Position numbers and translations under genes: made by a program. The notes beneath the pieces were generated by a model. That model ran no database searches. It saw only the letters and a list, made by a program, of their open reading frames with translations, and was not told the DNA's origin. Source: Metabacillus endolithicus (GTDB taxonomy: Bacteria; Bacillota; Bacilli; Bacillales; Bacillaceae). Taken from it: a stretch of DNA of 64,000 nucleotides. Below are positions 42,116 to 52,249 of this stretch, in pieces (position 1 is the stretch's first letter; each line of letters begins with the position of its first letter). The stretch is taken from contig NZ_CP095550.1 in the NCBI RefSeq assembly GCF_023078335.1, positions 1,116,001 through 1,180,000 on the forward strand. The letters run 5' to 3'.

Positions 42116-42418
42116 ACAATTTCTCCTACTATTTAATTAAAATCATTTTCATAAAGGAGTTATACTTATTTTTAGGCTGTATTAAAAATTATAACAAACA
42201 TTGTATTAGAACTTAAGGAGTAATTTCTAATTTAAGAAGAATTGTATTAAATGAAGTTGAAAATACGTGACGTGTAGTAGAGTTGAATAAGAATAGAGAG
42301 CTTATGTACTGTTCTAATTGTTGTTTTTTATCACTATAGATTCAATTGGATATTACTACATGAACATAACCATTTAATTAAAAAACTCTAACCTAGCCGG
42401 TTAGAGTTTTTCGTAAAA
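42116..42418. other. spo0B-rpmA intergenic region, 303 bases
   Basis: No gene is supported. The L27 end holds the terminator at 42379-42409. The spo0B side has a TATAAT -10 on the minus strand at 42188-42193 with a poor -35 (TTAAGT at 42211-42216), a candidate spo0B-obgE promoter. Confidence 0.55.
42379..42409 (-). terminator. Terminator after rpmA
   Basis: A perfect 11-bp stem AAACTCTAACC/GGTTAGAGTTT (42383-42393 with 42399-42409), 5-base loop, and a T-run on both sides. Confidence 0.9.
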
Positions 42419-42715
<297 letters not shown>

Positions 42716-42726
42716 TCACCTCCTGC

Positions 42727-43059
42727 TTAATGATGAGTTACCGAAATATATTGTCCATACTCTCTTTCAATTGTTTGTAATGAAACAACCATACCTTCTA
42801 ATAACAATTGAACTTTGTCACTTGTTGATGCATCGAGATTTTCGGGGATTTCTACTTTGAGATATCCTCCTTCTCCTCCTTGATCAATTTGTGGTTCAAT
42901 ATTTGTTAAAGAGAGAACTGCATTAACAGCTCCGAAGGTAACAGCAGATGCTCCAGCGCAAACAATGTCCTTGCCGTATTCATCGAATTCAGCATGTCCA
43001 GATAAGATGAACGCTGTAATTAGTCCCTCATTTGAACGATAAATTTTGGCATTTATCAT
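42727..43059 (-). CDS. prp: Ribosomal-processing cysteine protease Prp (YsxB)
   Basis: A 110-residue cysteine protease that trims the N-terminus of L27 so it can reach the catalytic centre. The dyad is His22 (LSGHAEFDEYGKD) and Cys34 (IVCAGASA), at the positions described for the family. It lies between rplU and rpmA, 11 bp after rplU, the invariant order in Firmicutes. Confidence 0.95.
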   Translation of the reverse strand: MINAKIYRSNEGLITAFILSGHAEFDEYGKDIVCAGASAVTFGAVNAVLSLTNIEPQIDQGGEGGYLKVEIPENLDASTSDKVQLLLEGMVVSLQTIEREYGQYISVTHH

Positions 43060-43070
43060 TTCAAATCGCC

Positions 43071-43379
43071 TTACGCGTTGATTTTTTCAATAACAACTTT
43101 TGTGTAAGGCTGACGGTGACCTTGCTTTTTACGGTAGTTTTTCTTAGCTTTGTATTTGAAAACAGTGATTTTCTTTTGACGACCTTGTTTTTCAACTTTA
43201 GCCGTTACAGAAGCACCACTTACAGTTGGGCTACCAACTTGAACGTTGTCTCCACCTACAAATAAAACTTTGTCAAACGTAACAGTCTCACCTTGGTCAG
43301 CAGCTAGTTTTTCAACGTAGATAACTTGACCTTCTTCAACCTTGATTTGTTTACCACCAGTTTCGATAATTGCGTACAT
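43071..43379 (-). CDS. rplU: Ribosomal protein L21
   Basis: A 102-residue 50S protein. The ATG giving [14 protein letters not shown] is used because TAGGAGGTG lies 8 bases ahead; three upstream codons are not supported. The C-terminal [22 protein letters not shown] is the L21 signature. It heads rplU-prp-rpmA and is preceded by a structured leader. Confidence 0.97.
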   Translation of the reverse strand: MYAIIETGGKQIKVEEGQVIYVEKLAADQGETVTFDKVLFVGGDNVQVGSPTVSGASVTAKVEKQGRQKKITVFKYKAKKNYRKKQGHRQPYTKVVIEKINA

Positions 43380-43388
43380 TCTCTGCAC

Positions 43389-43487
43389 CTCCTATAGACT
43401 AAGACTCGCCAAAATCAGGTGAATGCATAGCATTACTTACTACCATATTTTGAGCGGTTGTAGCACGGTGCGCTACAAGTCATAACA
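43389..43487 (-). promoter_or_regulatory. L21 leader (ribosomal protein leader RNA)
   Basis: The 5' leader of rplU. A 7-bp perfect hairpin TTGTAGC/GCTACAA (43458-43464 with 43472-43478) with a GC-rich loop ACGGTGC lies near its start. Firmicutes rplU transcripts carry a conserved leader thought to bind L21 or L27 for feedback control; the match here is by position and hairpin, not by model search. Confidence 0.55.
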
Positions 43488-43493
43488 TTAAAC

Positions 43494-43522
43494 ATATTAT
43501 CAAAAACATAAAGATTATGCAA
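43494..43522 (-). promoter_or_regulatory. SigA-type promoter of rplU-prp-rpmA
   Basis: Minus strand -35 TTGCAT (43517-43522), 17-base spacer, -10 TAATAT (43494-43499). The start falls near 43487, giving a leader of about 108 bases. Confidence 0.55.
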
Positions 43523-43533
43523 TAGATTTTTCT

Positions 43534-45009
43534 TTAAACTTTATTTTCCTTTGAATAGGTGCGAACTCTTTCCATTATTGATTGATAATCACCAAACTGT
43601 TTTATCCGATAGCTTGGGTTCGAGGTATGATACTCAGAACATATAATAGTATATTTTAATATTTCCTGAAGTTTTATAAGATGTTCATTATTTTCACCGG
43701 CTAACAAGTGTATAACATCATTAGTTGCTTCAATCCACACAGCTTCCTCATCCATAAACTGATATTCCCATAGTTCCCTTTCAAGCTTAAAAGCGATAGC
43801 TTCTGCTGATGGCATTCGCCCTGTACCTTTGCAAAGTCTACATGGTTCGGTTATTGAAATATCGACAGGTTGTCGAACCTTTTTCCTTGTTATTTGTAAA
43901 ATATTTAACTCGGTAAACCCTAAAACCTTATGCTGTACACGGTCTTGTTTCATTTGTTTCTTTACTGTTTCTTCAATAAACTGTCGATCTTCCTTTTGCT
44001 TCATATCAATAAAATCAATTAAAATAATGCCACTATGATTACGAAGACGAATTTGTTTTGCTGCCTCAATTGCGGCCAATTCATTTGTTTTCAAAACAGT
44101 GTCACGCATCGATAATTTCCCGGAAAATTTTCCAGTATTTACGTCAATTATCGTCATGGCCTCTGTTTGCTCAATAATGATGTATGCACCGTTCTTTAAC
44201 CAAACAATTTGTTTCAATAATTTCTCTATTTCCTGCTCGATTTTATAAAATGAGAAGATTCCCTCCTTTTTATCATGATAAACGATTGATGACTCGGGAT
44301 ATTCTGTTTTAAGGCTCTGCACACGTTCAAGTTGATCACTGATTAACGTGTCTTCCTTACTGATAGACATTTCATTCAAAAGACGATCAACAAAACTCCT
44401 TGCTTCATATACACATTGTGGCTTCGAAGTATCTATCTTTTTCACTTGTTCGAACTTCATCTTCAGACTATTATACTCTTCTTCTAAATCTTTCTTGGAT
44501 TTCCCTTTGCTTGCCGTACGCAAAAGAATCCCCTCTTGATTCTTACAAAATTCCTCTGTAAGAGCCAAAAGGCGATTTCTCTCTGTTTCATCTGTGATTT
44601 TTTTAGACACAGCTTTATAATTGCCATAAGGCATATACACTAAATGACTGCCACCAAATTCAATATTTGTTGTTAGTTTAGGTCCTTTTTGATCTGTTCC
44701 GCTTTTAACAACTTGAACAAGCAGCAGCTCACCTTCTCTAACATAATGAGAGACGGATGATTTTGTAGAAGATTCGGCAAGTTGAAAGCTCACCAAATCA
44801 TTACGATGCAAATAGCCATTATGAGGTAATCCGATATCAACAAACGCAGCCTGCATACCTGGCAAAACCTTTTTAACACGACCTGCAAAAATATTCCCTA
44901 CAATTTCATCTTCTGAGGAATATGATTGATGGATTTCAACGAGTTGCTCTTTCTCAAGAACAGCACATCTTGTTTCTTTTGTTTTTTCATTTATGATTAT
45001 CCTTCTCAC
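43534..45009 (-). CDS. rng: Ribonuclease E/G family protein (RNase G-like)
   Basis: A 491-residue endoribonuclease of the Rne/Rng family. An S1 domain lies at about 38-120 (GNIFAGRVKKVLPGMQAAFVDIG, HNGYLH). Catalytic aspartates are in TIIDVNTGKFSG and IILIDFIDMKQ; the zinc-link CxxC is EPCRLCKGTGRMPS near residue 385. There is no long C-terminal scaffold, so it is G-like. GTG start with a weak GAGAG site. It lies between rplU and spoIVFB. B. subtilis lacks a RNase E/G and uses RNase Y, so this is a lineage difference. Confidence 0.92.
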   Translation of the reverse strand: MRRIIINEKTKETRCAVLEKEQLVEIHQSYSSEDEIVGNIFAGRVKKVLPGMQAAFVDIGLPHNGYLHRNDLVSFQLAESSTKSSVSHYVREGELLLVQVVKSGTDQKGPKLTTNIEFGGSHLVYMPYGNYKAVSKKITDETERNRLLALTEEFCKNQEGILLRTASKGKSKKDLEEEYNSLKMKFEQVKKIDTSKPQCVYEARSFVDRLLNEMSISKEDTLISDQLERVQSLKTEYPESSIVYHDKKEGIFSFYKIEQEIEKLLKQIVWLKNGAYIIIEQTEAMTIIDVNTGKFSGKLSMRDTVLKTNELAAIEAAKQIRLRNHSGIILIDFIDMKQKEDRQFIEETVKKQMKQDRVQHKVLGFTELNILQITRKKVRQPVDISITEPCRLCKGTGRMPSAEAIAFKLERELWEYQFMDEEAVWIEATNDVIHLLAGENNEHLIKLQEILKYTIICSEYHTSNPSYRIKQFGDYQSIMERVRTYSKENKV

Positions 45010-45089
45010 AGTTATGAACTCTCTTTCTCTAACTTAAATTCATTCAACGTAAATGTTGATTTTACTATACCATAACATAGACAAGGGAA

Positions 45090-45956
45090 TTAATAGGCAT
45101 ACACAAGATCACCAATTTTTGAATCTGTTAATTTATCAGCAAAATAAGCATGCAGTAACTCATTTTCATCCATTTGAGAAATCTTCACGCCATCTCTTTC
45201 AACAATTATTAAGTGCTTACAGCCTCTTTGAAATTGAAGAAGCACATCATAAATGAGCTCATTTTCTTCCACAACAATTGGCTTTATATGATTAATTGAT
45301 GCCTGTTTTCCATAATATCTTTCCATTAAAAATCGTAGACAACTGTACATTCTGTTTTTATGTTCATGATACAAACTATAAATAAGGAAAGTAGTAATGA
45401 CCCACATATTAAGATGTGTTGGTGAAAACAACACCGTACTCACTACGTATAATCCTAAAAAGATAAGAGAAGAAATCATCATATGAAAGTGGGCTTTTTG
45501 ATATGACCAAAAATTTGAGAATAAAATAAATAACAGCTTTCCGCCATCAAGGGGCCAGATTGGTAATAAATTAAAAAGAAGAATGGTCATATTATAAAAC
45601 GAAAACAGTTGATAATCATCCGGGTTTACGAACCCGAAAAAATACAATAGAAAAACTGTACCTTGAAGCCAAAGATGCTGGATAGGACCTGCAAGCACCA
45701 CAATAAACTCTTCTTTTAATGAGCGATTACCATGTTCATCAACCTCGGCAACCCCACCAAATGGGAGAAGCATAATATTTTTTATCCTCCAAGAAAAAAA
45801 ATGAGCACTTATTGCATGGCCCATTTCATGTACAAAAATAATAATCATTAAAAAGAAGAGAGGTTTGAAATTTGCAGTAACGATACTAATAGTAATCATG
45901 ACCCATAACAAAGGATGTATATGAATTTTTTGTAGAAGTGAAAGATATTTACTCAA
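45090..45956 (-). CDS. spoIVFB: SpoIVFB intramembrane metalloprotease
   Basis: An S2P-type site-2 protease of 288 residues that frees SigK from pro-SigK in the outer forespore membrane. The zinc motif HEMGHA is near residue 43 and the third ligand is expected in NLLPIWPLDGGKLLF near 135. Six membrane helices and a C-terminal CBS-like domain (from about 220, ENELIYDVLLQFQRG) fit the family. TTG start 45956, overlapping the end of spoIVFA by 8 bases. Confidence 0.93.
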   Translation of the reverse strand: MSKYLSLLQKIHIHPLLWVMITISIVTANFKPLFFLMIIIFVHEMGHAISAHFFSWRIKNIMLLPFGGVAEVDEHGNRSLKEEFIVVLAGPIQHLWLQGTVFLLYFFGFVNPDDYQLFSFYNMTILLFNLLPIWPLDGGKLLFILFSNFWSYQKAHFHMMISSLIFLGLYVVSTVLFSPTHLNMWVITTFLIYSLYHEHKNRMYSCLRFLMERYYGKQASINHIKPIVVEENELIYDVLLQFQRGCKHLIIVERDGVKISQMDENELLHAYFADKLTDSKIGDLVYAY

Positions 45957-46740
45957 ATTGAATCACCTGAATTGGGTCTATAAATGCATCGCCCTTTTTA
46001 ATCGCAAAATAATACGTTCCTTTTTGATTTTCAGAAAGTTTTATTTTACCTAACTCCTTACCTTTTTCAACATAGTCATAAAGAGCAACATCCACTTTAT
46101 CTAAGTTTCCATACCATGACTTTGTGCCATCAGCATGTTGAAGAACAATCGTAAAGCCTGTTTGATCTTTTTCGCCAGCTTCGATGATAATCCCCTCATT
46201 CATCGCTTCAACAGATGGTCGATTCGTTTCCACCATTATTCCTTGTCCATTGTCTTTAAATGACTCTAACACCTTACCTGAGGCCGGTACAGCAAGTTGT
46301 ACCATTTGAGTATCGTTCTCTGTCTCTGTTTTGTTTACGTCCTTTGGTTGAAATAAAGCTAGTGGTTCTCCAAACTGATCTTGATACCATTTAGATACAG
46401 TCGCAAATTGAAACTCTTCCTCAAGTGAATAATTGATTACCGATTTAGCTTGATCAAACATCGGTGCTCCATTTTTAAAGACAATCGCTGTGACAAGAAC
46501 CAATATAGCAGAAAATAAAATCTTAAACATAAATACTTCTGTTCGAAAGAGTGGGTGTCCTCCGTTTGGCTTGCCAGGTCCCCCCTCATATGTAGGAGGA
46601 GAATAAATACCACCATATCGCTCTTCATCACTTATAAATAATGAGGTACGACTTGGTTCATGACTATTTCCATTTGATAAACCTTTTTCGCGTTTTCGCT
46701 TTGCAATTCTTTTTCTTACTTCATCCGCTCGATGACTCAT
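45949..46740 (-). CDS. spoIVFA: SpoIVFA, inhibitor and anchor of SpoIVFB
   Basis: A 263-residue membrane protein holding SpoIVFB in its complex with BofA. One helix near residues 75-95 separates a basic cytosolic N-terminus (MSHRADEVRKRIAKRKRE) from an extracellular LytM/M23-like domain without obvious zinc ligands (WYGNLDKVDVALYDYVEKGKELG). The ATG at 46740 matches the B. subtilis N-terminus; the frame is open 30 codons upstream. Overlaps spoIVFB. Confidence 0.9.
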   Translation of the reverse strand: MSHRADEVRKRIAKRKREKGLSNGNSHEPSRTSLFISDEERYGGIYSPPTYEGGPGKPNGGHPLFRTEVFMFKILFSAILVLVTAIVFKNGAPMFDQAKSVINYSLEEEFQFATVSKWYQDQFGEPLALFQPKDVNKTETENDTQMVQLAVPASGKVLESFKDNGQGIMVETNRPSVEAMNEGIIIEAGEKDQTGFTIVLQHADGTKSWYGNLDKVDVALYDYVEKGKELGKIKLSENQKGTYYFAIKKGDAFIDPIQVIQFE

Positions 46741-46801
46741 CCCCATCCATCCTTTTAGCAAGTTTGTACAAGTGTATGCCTTGTCCTGCCAGGATATGAA
46801 C

Positions 46802-46864
46802 AAAAAATGACCGGTATCAAAATTCACCATTGTAAAATGGTTAGAATTAAGACACCAGTCATTT
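46802..46864 (-). terminator. Terminator after minD
   Basis: A long imperfect hairpin: AAATGACTGGTGTC and GATACCGGTCATTT pair over 14 positions with two weak ones, enclosing a further inner stem; TTTTTT follows on the minus strand. Confidence 0.7.
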
Positions 46865-46881
46865 AATCTATAAATCTAGTA

Positions 46882-47685
46882 TTAAACTCGTACACCGAAG
46901 AATTTTTTTAGTTTTACAAACATCCCTTTATTTTGATCTTCTAAAGATTGTAATGGGACAGATTCTCCAAGAATTCGACGAGCAATATTTCTGTAGGCAA
47001 TTGCTGCACGGTTATCTGGATTCATCGCAATCGGCTCACCATTGTTAGATGCCTTAATAACATCATCATCATCAGCAACAATGCCGATTAAATCAATCGA
47101 TAAATGTGTCACAATTTCATCTACATCAAGCATATCTCCATTTTTCACTAAATGGTTGCGAATTCGATTAACAATAAGTTTAGGTGGTTCAATTTCTTCT
47201 TGTTCTAGTAACCCAATAATTCGGTCTGCATCACGAACAGCTGAAATTTCAGGTGTTGTAACAACAATTGCTTTATCCGCACCGGCCACCGCATTTTTAT
47301 ATCCTTGTTCGATGCCGGCAGGACAATCAATAACGATATAATCATAATCTTGTTTTAATTCATTAATGAGCTTTTTCATTTGTTCCGGTTTAACAGCCGT
47401 TTTATCACTTGTTTGCGCAGCAGGTAATAAATATAGTAAATCCTCAAAACGCTTGTCCTTTACAAGTGCCTGATGCATTTTACAACGACCTTCAACCACA
47501 TCTACTAAATCATAAATAATTCGGTTCTCAAGCCCCATTACAACATCCAGGTTTCGAAGACCGATGTCTGTATCTACTAGACAAACTCGTTTGCCTAATA
47601 TAGCTAAAGCTGTCCCAATATTTGCCGATGTCGTTGTCTTACCAACGCCACCTTTACCTGAGGTAATGACAATTGCTTCACCCAT
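46882..47685 (-). CDS. minD: Septum-site ATPase MinD
   Basis: A 267-residue Walker-type ATPase (deviant motif SGKGGVGKTT at residue 8) that holds MinC on the membrane and blocks division at poles. DTDIGLRNLDVVMG and DCPAGIEQGYKNAV are the switch regions. The C-terminal amphipathic helix GMFVKLKKFFGVRV is the membrane anchor. It overlaps closely with minC (2 bp gap). Confidence 0.97.
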   Translation of the reverse strand: MGEAIVITSGKGGVGKTTTSANIGTALAILGKRVCLVDTDIGLRNLDVVMGLENRIIYDLVDVVEGRCKMHQALVKDKRFEDLLYLLPAAQTSDKTAVKPEQMKKLINELKQDYDYIVIDCPAGIEQGYKNAVAGADKAIVVTTPEISAVRDADRIIGLLEQEEIEPPKLIVNRIRNHLVKNGDMLDVDEIVTHLSIDLIGIVADDDDVIKASNNGEPIAMNPDNRAAIAYRNIARRILGESVPLQSLEDQNKGMFVKLKKFFGVRV

Positions 47686-47687
47686 TG

Positions 47688-48371
47688 TTAGATTCCCCCT
47701 TCAAACCTCGTTAAATTCGGTCGTAGATGAGTAAGTTGCTGTAATCTCTCAATTACCATTTCTTCGTCTTCATTAATATAAGCACATTCCATCTCATTAC
47801 CTTCGTTTGGTATATGATCTGGAGCCCGATTAATAACCTCACCGATGCGCAGCTGTGTTGGCTTCATTATTGAAGCAGCAATTACAGCTTGTTGATTTCC
47901 ATTTACACCAGCATGCGCAATACCTCTTAACGCTCCTAGAACAAAAATATTCCCAGCGGCACTTACTGTTCCGCCTGGATTCACATCACCTATTAGCAGT
48001 AGATCTCCATTCACCTTAAGAACTTGACCGGAGCGCACAATTTTCGTAATAGAAACGATTTCCGTCTCTCTTTTTAATCTTAGTGCCTCATCCTTCGTCA
48101 TAACATTACTATCAATTGACTCTACCAAAAGATTCCGCTTCTGCTTAATAACCGATTCTAGTTTTTCTCGCTGATTCTTATCTATGAAACGATTTCCAAC
48201 CTTTACATTAACTCCAATAACCGGACCGCCTTGTTGAACATATTGCTTTAAAGACAGCATTTCCTCAAGCTCCTGGAGCAATTGGTCAAAAGAACATGAA
48301 TCATCGAGATGTAACGTTAAGCCATCTTTAGTGCCTTTTATCGTAACATATTGCTGTTTTTGGACCTTCAT
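47688..48371 (-). CDS. minC: Septum-site inhibitor MinC
   Basis: A 227-residue FtsZ inhibitor. The N-terminal domain (about 1-100) begins [18 protein letters not shown]; the C-terminal beta-helix has [29 protein letters not shown]. The ATG at 48371 follows GAGGTG at 6 bases; a GTG three codons up overlaps that site. Followed at once by minD. Confidence 0.95.
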   Translation of the reverse strand: MKVQKQQYVTIKGTKDGLTLHLDDSCSFDQLLQELEEMLSLKQYVQQGGPVIGVNVKVGNRFIDKNQREKLESVIKQKRNLLVESIDSNVMTKDEALRLKRETEIVSITKIVRSGQVLKVNGDLLLIGDVNPGGTVSAAGNIFVLGALRGIAHAGVNGNQQAVIAASIMKPTQLRIGEVINRAPDHIPNEGNEMECAYINEDEEMVIERLQQLTHLRPNLTRFEGGI

Positions 48372-48576
48372 GACGTTCACCTCAACGATTTTACTATTCG
48401 ACAGAAATGCTCTAAATCCTTTTTTATACTATCAAATAATATAAGATTTTAGGAAAGATAGTATATGAAAAACTAAGACTTTTGCCATAGAACTTGATAA
48501 TAAGCCGAGTTTTTCTAATGTAATCTTATCATTCATTCTATATTGAATGTTATAGGAATCTCATTGCCAGTAAATC

Positions 48577-49095
48577 TTAATCCTCTGACTCTGCCAACTT
48601 TAATTTCGTTAAAAATGTTTTTAATGGATAAATACATAAACCAGCAACAACAAGATTCATTGCCAAGGTTGGAAGTAACCTTAACGTTGTAAAATCATAG
48701 AGAGACATTTTTGTTGCATCAATTAAATAATTAATTCCATAAACATAATATTCAAGAACAGATATAGCTAAGAGAGTAAGAAATAAGACAATTAATACGT
48801 GTCCATGTAGTACCTTCATTGCCTTTGATATAAGATAGGCCAAAAATCCGTAGGCAAAAAGATAAATTCCCATGACTTCAATATAAATAATATCGTGTAA
48901 AAGTCCAAATATAAAGCCAAATAACATACCTTGGGTACGATTTAAGTATACAGTTATGAAAATGACAAAAATTAAAATAAATCTCGGAACAAATATATAA
49001 TCTTCGGATATAAATGAAAGTGAAACTAAATGTGCAAAAATGCTTTCACTTATAAAAGAAAAAAAGACAAGAAAAGGAAGAATGAAACGTCTCAA
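48577..49095 (-). CDS. mreD: Rod shape-determining protein MreD
   Basis: A 172-residue membrane protein with five or six helices and the GFIFGLLHDIIYIEVMGIYLF family segment. It acts with MreC in the elongation complex. Its start overlaps the mreC stop by 4 bases. Confidence 0.93.
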   Translation of the reverse strand: MRRFILPFLVFFSFISESIFAHLVSLSFISEDYIFVPRFILIFVIFITVYLNRTQGMLFGFIFGLLHDIIYIEVMGIYLFAYGFLAYLISKAMKVLHGHVLIVLFLTLLAISVLEYYVYGINYLIDATKMSLYDFTTLRLLPTLAMNLVVAGLCIYPLKTFLTKLKLAESED

Positions 49096-50024
49096 GATTC
49101 CTCCTCCTCCTCTTCAGCCAATGCTTCCACCGGGTCTTCTGATGCTGCGTTTCGCTTCGCTACCCATACCCGGTCAATATCGTAAAAATTAGCTGCAGGC
49201 TTTACATAGGCCATTTGTTCCAACCCATAAGAATCAGGCTCTACTTCGGTAATCTCCCCAATAAGAATTCCTCCAGGGAAAACTCCTCCTATGCCTGCTG
49301 TTATGACTTTTTGACCTTCCACAAGCTTAACATTTGATTCAATTCGACGAAGTAGAAGGGCTCCTTTTTCTTCGTCATAACCTTCAATTAACCCTGTTAT
49401 TTTCTCATTATTTTTAGTTGTGTCGTTTTCTTTTTCATCACCATCTGCTACTGGCAGTGGTTGCACCTCAGCTGATATTCGATTTTTCAAATCTGTTGCA
49501 CTTAAAAGTTGTACAGTCGATGTGAATTGAGAGGTTGATTTTACTTTCCCAACCAGTCCCTGAGCTGTGACAACAGCCATGTTCGGCTCAACCCCGTCTT
49601 GTTCTCCTTTATCAATGGATACATAGTCATACCATTTATCTGGATTTCGACCTATAACAGCTGAAAATATTGGATCATAATCCCTTAAATCGGCAACCTT
49701 TCCAAGCTCAGCCTTTAGTTTTTCATTTTCAATTTTGTACTCTTGTAAATCAGCTTCAAGCTGCATATATTCATCAAGTCTACTTTTTAGTAACTCATTT
49801 TCTTCATACGTATTTTTTAAATCGTTCACATTTTCAAAGAAGTTTGATACATATGTTGCAGGCTTATGAAAAATTGATTGAAAAACACTTACGGTGTCTT
49901 GCAAAAATTGTTCCGGCCATGATAGCTCTCGATTATCTTTTAAAGAAAAACCAATCAATGCCACTAAAACGATCACACTTACTAGTAACAAGATAAGGCG
50001 TTTATTTAGAAAAAACTGTGGCAT
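49092..50024 (-). CDS. mreC: Rod shape-determining protein MreC
   Basis: A 310-residue bitopic membrane protein of the elongasome. One helix at about 8-26, a coiled coil at about 60-105 (NDLKNTYEENELLKSRLDEY), then the beta-domain with IGRNPDKWYDYVSIDKGEQDG and VTAGIGGVFPGGILIGEI. The ATG at 50024 has GAGGG ahead. An acidic tail (EEEEEES) ends the chain. Confidence 0.95.
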   Translation of the reverse strand: MPQFFLNKRLILLLVSVIVLVALIGFSLKDNRELSWPEQFLQDTVSVFQSIFHKPATYVSNFFENVNDLKNTYEENELLKSRLDEYMQLEADLQEYKIENEKLKAELGKVADLRDYDPIFSAVIGRNPDKWYDYVSIDKGEQDGVEPNMAVVTAQGLVGKVKSTSQFTSTVQLLSATDLKNRISAEVQPLPVADGDEKENDTTKNNEKITGLIEGYDEEKGALLLRRIESNVKLVEGQKVITAGIGGVFPGGILIGEITEVEPDSYGLEQMAYVKPAANFYDIDRVWVAKRNAASEDPVEALAEEEEEES

Positions 50025-50209
50025 GATGAACACCCTCTTATTTCTAATTTAGTAGAAAAACTCGGCTTAGCGCCAAGTAGAATGGCGAAAACCTTTGTCT
50101 TTTTTATCCTATTATTTCAAAAATCTTATTCTTCTTACTAACATAAAACAGAGCCAGCACTGCGAGTCAGTACCAGCCTGATTTATAAAACTATTGCTCA
50201 TTACAAAAG

Positions 50210-51233
50210 TTAGCGACTGTCTCTAGCTTTATTTTTAAACAAATGAATATGCTCTAAAGCTTTACCTGTTCCGATTGCAACACAATCTAACGGATCTTCT
50301 GCAATTAATACCGGCATATTCGTTTCTTCACCAATCACTTTATCAAGGTTGCGAAGAAGGGCTCCCCCTCCTGTTAACACAATTCCACGATCCATAATAT
50401 CCGCAGCAAGCTCTGGTGGAGTTTTTTCCAATGTATTTTTCACTGAATCAACAATCATATAAACCGTGTCTTTTAGGAACTTCGGCAATTTCCTCAGCCG
50501 TAATCTCAATTGTTTTCGGTAATCCTGTTAATAAGTCACGTCCACGAATATCCATGTTTTCCACTCCATCAGGAGAACCTGCTGAACCAATTTCTACTTT
50601 GATCGCTTCAGCCGTACGATCACCAATCATTAAATTATATGTTTTGCGAATGTATGTAGTAATAGCCTCATCCATTTCATCACCGGCAACACGAATTGAT
50701 TGACTTGTCACAATTCCACCTAGTGAAATAATGGCTACTTCCGTCGTTCCTCCACCAATATCAACAACCATACTTCCTGTTGGTTCCCAAACAGGAAGAT
50801 TTGCACCGATCGCAGCAGCAAATGGCTCTTCTATTGTATAAGCATCACGGGCACCTGCTTGTCTTGTTGCATCAATAACAGCTCTTTCCTCTACCGCTGT
50901 TATACCTGAAGGAACACACACCATAACATAAGGCTTTCTTGAGAAAACACCTTTTGTTTTCGTTGCTTGCTTAATATAATACTTCATCATTGTTGCTGTT
51001 GTTTCATAATCCGCAATAACTCCATCCTTCATTGGTCGAAGGGCAACGACATTTCCTGGCGTACGTCCGATCATATTTTTTGCATCATTACCAACGGCAA
51101 CAATTTGCTTTGTGTCTGTTTGCAGAGCAACTACAGATGGCTCCCGAACAACAATTCCTCTTCCTTTAACAAACACAAGTGTGTTTGCAGTCCCCAAATC
51201 TATTCCAAGGTCTCTTGTACCAATACCGAACAT
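50210..51233 (-). CDS. mreB: Rod shape-determining actin homologue MreB, one frameshift
   Basis: The bacterial actin that guides side-wall synthesis. Frame one covers most of the chain: [19 protein letters not shown] (phosphate 1), [22 protein letters not shown] phosphate 2 and adenosine region; frame two has [14 protein letters not shown] (as [14 protein letters not shown]) and [16 protein letters not shown]. They meet at the four-base T-run 50471-50474, where the frame should read [18 protein letters not shown]; removing one base restores it. Corrected length is 340 residues (337 in B. subtilis). Loss of MreB is poorly tolerated, so a sequencing error is likely. Confidence 0.93.
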
Positions 51234-51421
51234 AGGGTGTATCTTCCTTTCTGAAACGAAATATGCTTTTGCTTATTTTTATGAAAATTGACAGAATGCA
51301 ACTTTCTTCTTTTTGAGGTTAGCTTGCTCGTTACTAACAAGTGAGTTCTTTTTCGTAACTTTTCTTCATCTTCCATAAAAACATGAGCTTTTTTGGTGAC
51401 CCTAAAAAACCCATAAGACTT

Positions 51422-51427
51422 ATTATA
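51422..51427 (-). promoter_or_regulatory. Candidate -10 box of the mreBCD-minCD promoter
   Basis: A perfect TATAAT on the minus strand lies 190 bases upstream of mreB and just past radC. A -35 at 17-base spacing is poor (ACTTTT), so this is a weak call. Confidence 0.35.
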
Positions 51428-51451
51428 TCGTAATTGCTCAAAAAAAAAGTA

Positions 51452-52141
51452 TTACATGTAGCCTTTTTCTTTCAGACTAACAAATTTTTGTTCACCAATG
51501 ATAAGATGGTCCAAAAGTTCTATGCCTAACACCTTTCCACATTCTGATAATCTTTTTGTTACCTCAATGTCTTCTCTACTCGGTGACGGGTCGCCGGAAG
51601 GATGATTATGAACACATATTAAAGAAGCTGCAGATCTTTTTAAAGCTTCCTTAAAAACCTCCCTCGGATGTACAATCGATGCGTTCAGACTGCCGATAAA
51701 CACGGTTTGTTTATGAAGCACTTGATTTTTTGTATTCAAGTAGAGACAAACAAAGTGTTCTTGACTCAAAAAGCGCATTTCTTCCATCACATAATTTGCA
51801 CCATCTTGCGGAGAGCGTATAACATAACGATCTTCATAGGTTAAACGGTTGAATCTGCGACCAAGTTCAAGAGCAGCTAGTATTTGGACTGCCTTAGCCG
51901 TTCCAATCCCTGAGATTGTCGTGATCTCCTCAACAGATGCATCTTTTAACATTCTTAAGCCTTCAAAATGCTTTAACAGTTTTTGTGACAAATCTAGTAC
52001 AGATTCTTTCTTTGTGCCTGTTCGCAACAAAATGGCTAATAATTCCTGATTAGAAAGTTTATCAGGACCTTCGTTTAACAAGCGTTCTCGTGGTCGTTCA
52101 TCTTGAGGGAAATCCCGGATTTTAAAAGTTGATGTTTCCAT
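51452..52141 (-). CDS. radC: RadC/YsxA, JAB-domain DNA-repair-associated protein
   Basis: A 229-residue protein with an N-terminal helix-hairpin-helix (IGTAKAVQILAALEL) and a C-terminal JAB/MPN metal site, HNHPSGDPSPSREDIE, near residue 176. The family name reflects an old link to recombination repair; the true activity is unknown. It lies between maf and mreB, as in most Bacillus. Confidence 0.95.
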   Translation of the reverse strand: METSTFKIRDFPQDERPRERLLNEGPDKLSNQELLAILLRTGTKKESVLDLSQKLLKHFEGLRMLKDASVEEITTISGIGTAKAVQILAALELGRRFNRLTYEDRYVIRSPQDGANYVMEEMRFLSQEHFVCLYLNTKNQVLHKQTVFIGSLNASIVHPREVFKEALKRSAASLICVHNHPSGDPSPSREDIEVTKRLSECGKVLGIELLDHLIIGEQKFVSLKEKGYM

Positions 52142-52249
52142 TTATCCTCCTTCATTTCCCTTTCTGCTCTGTTCATTCTTTTCTCTATGTGTAATAGAAT
52201 GTTTCCTTTGTTACCTTTTTATGCCACAAAATGATTTACATTTTTCCTC

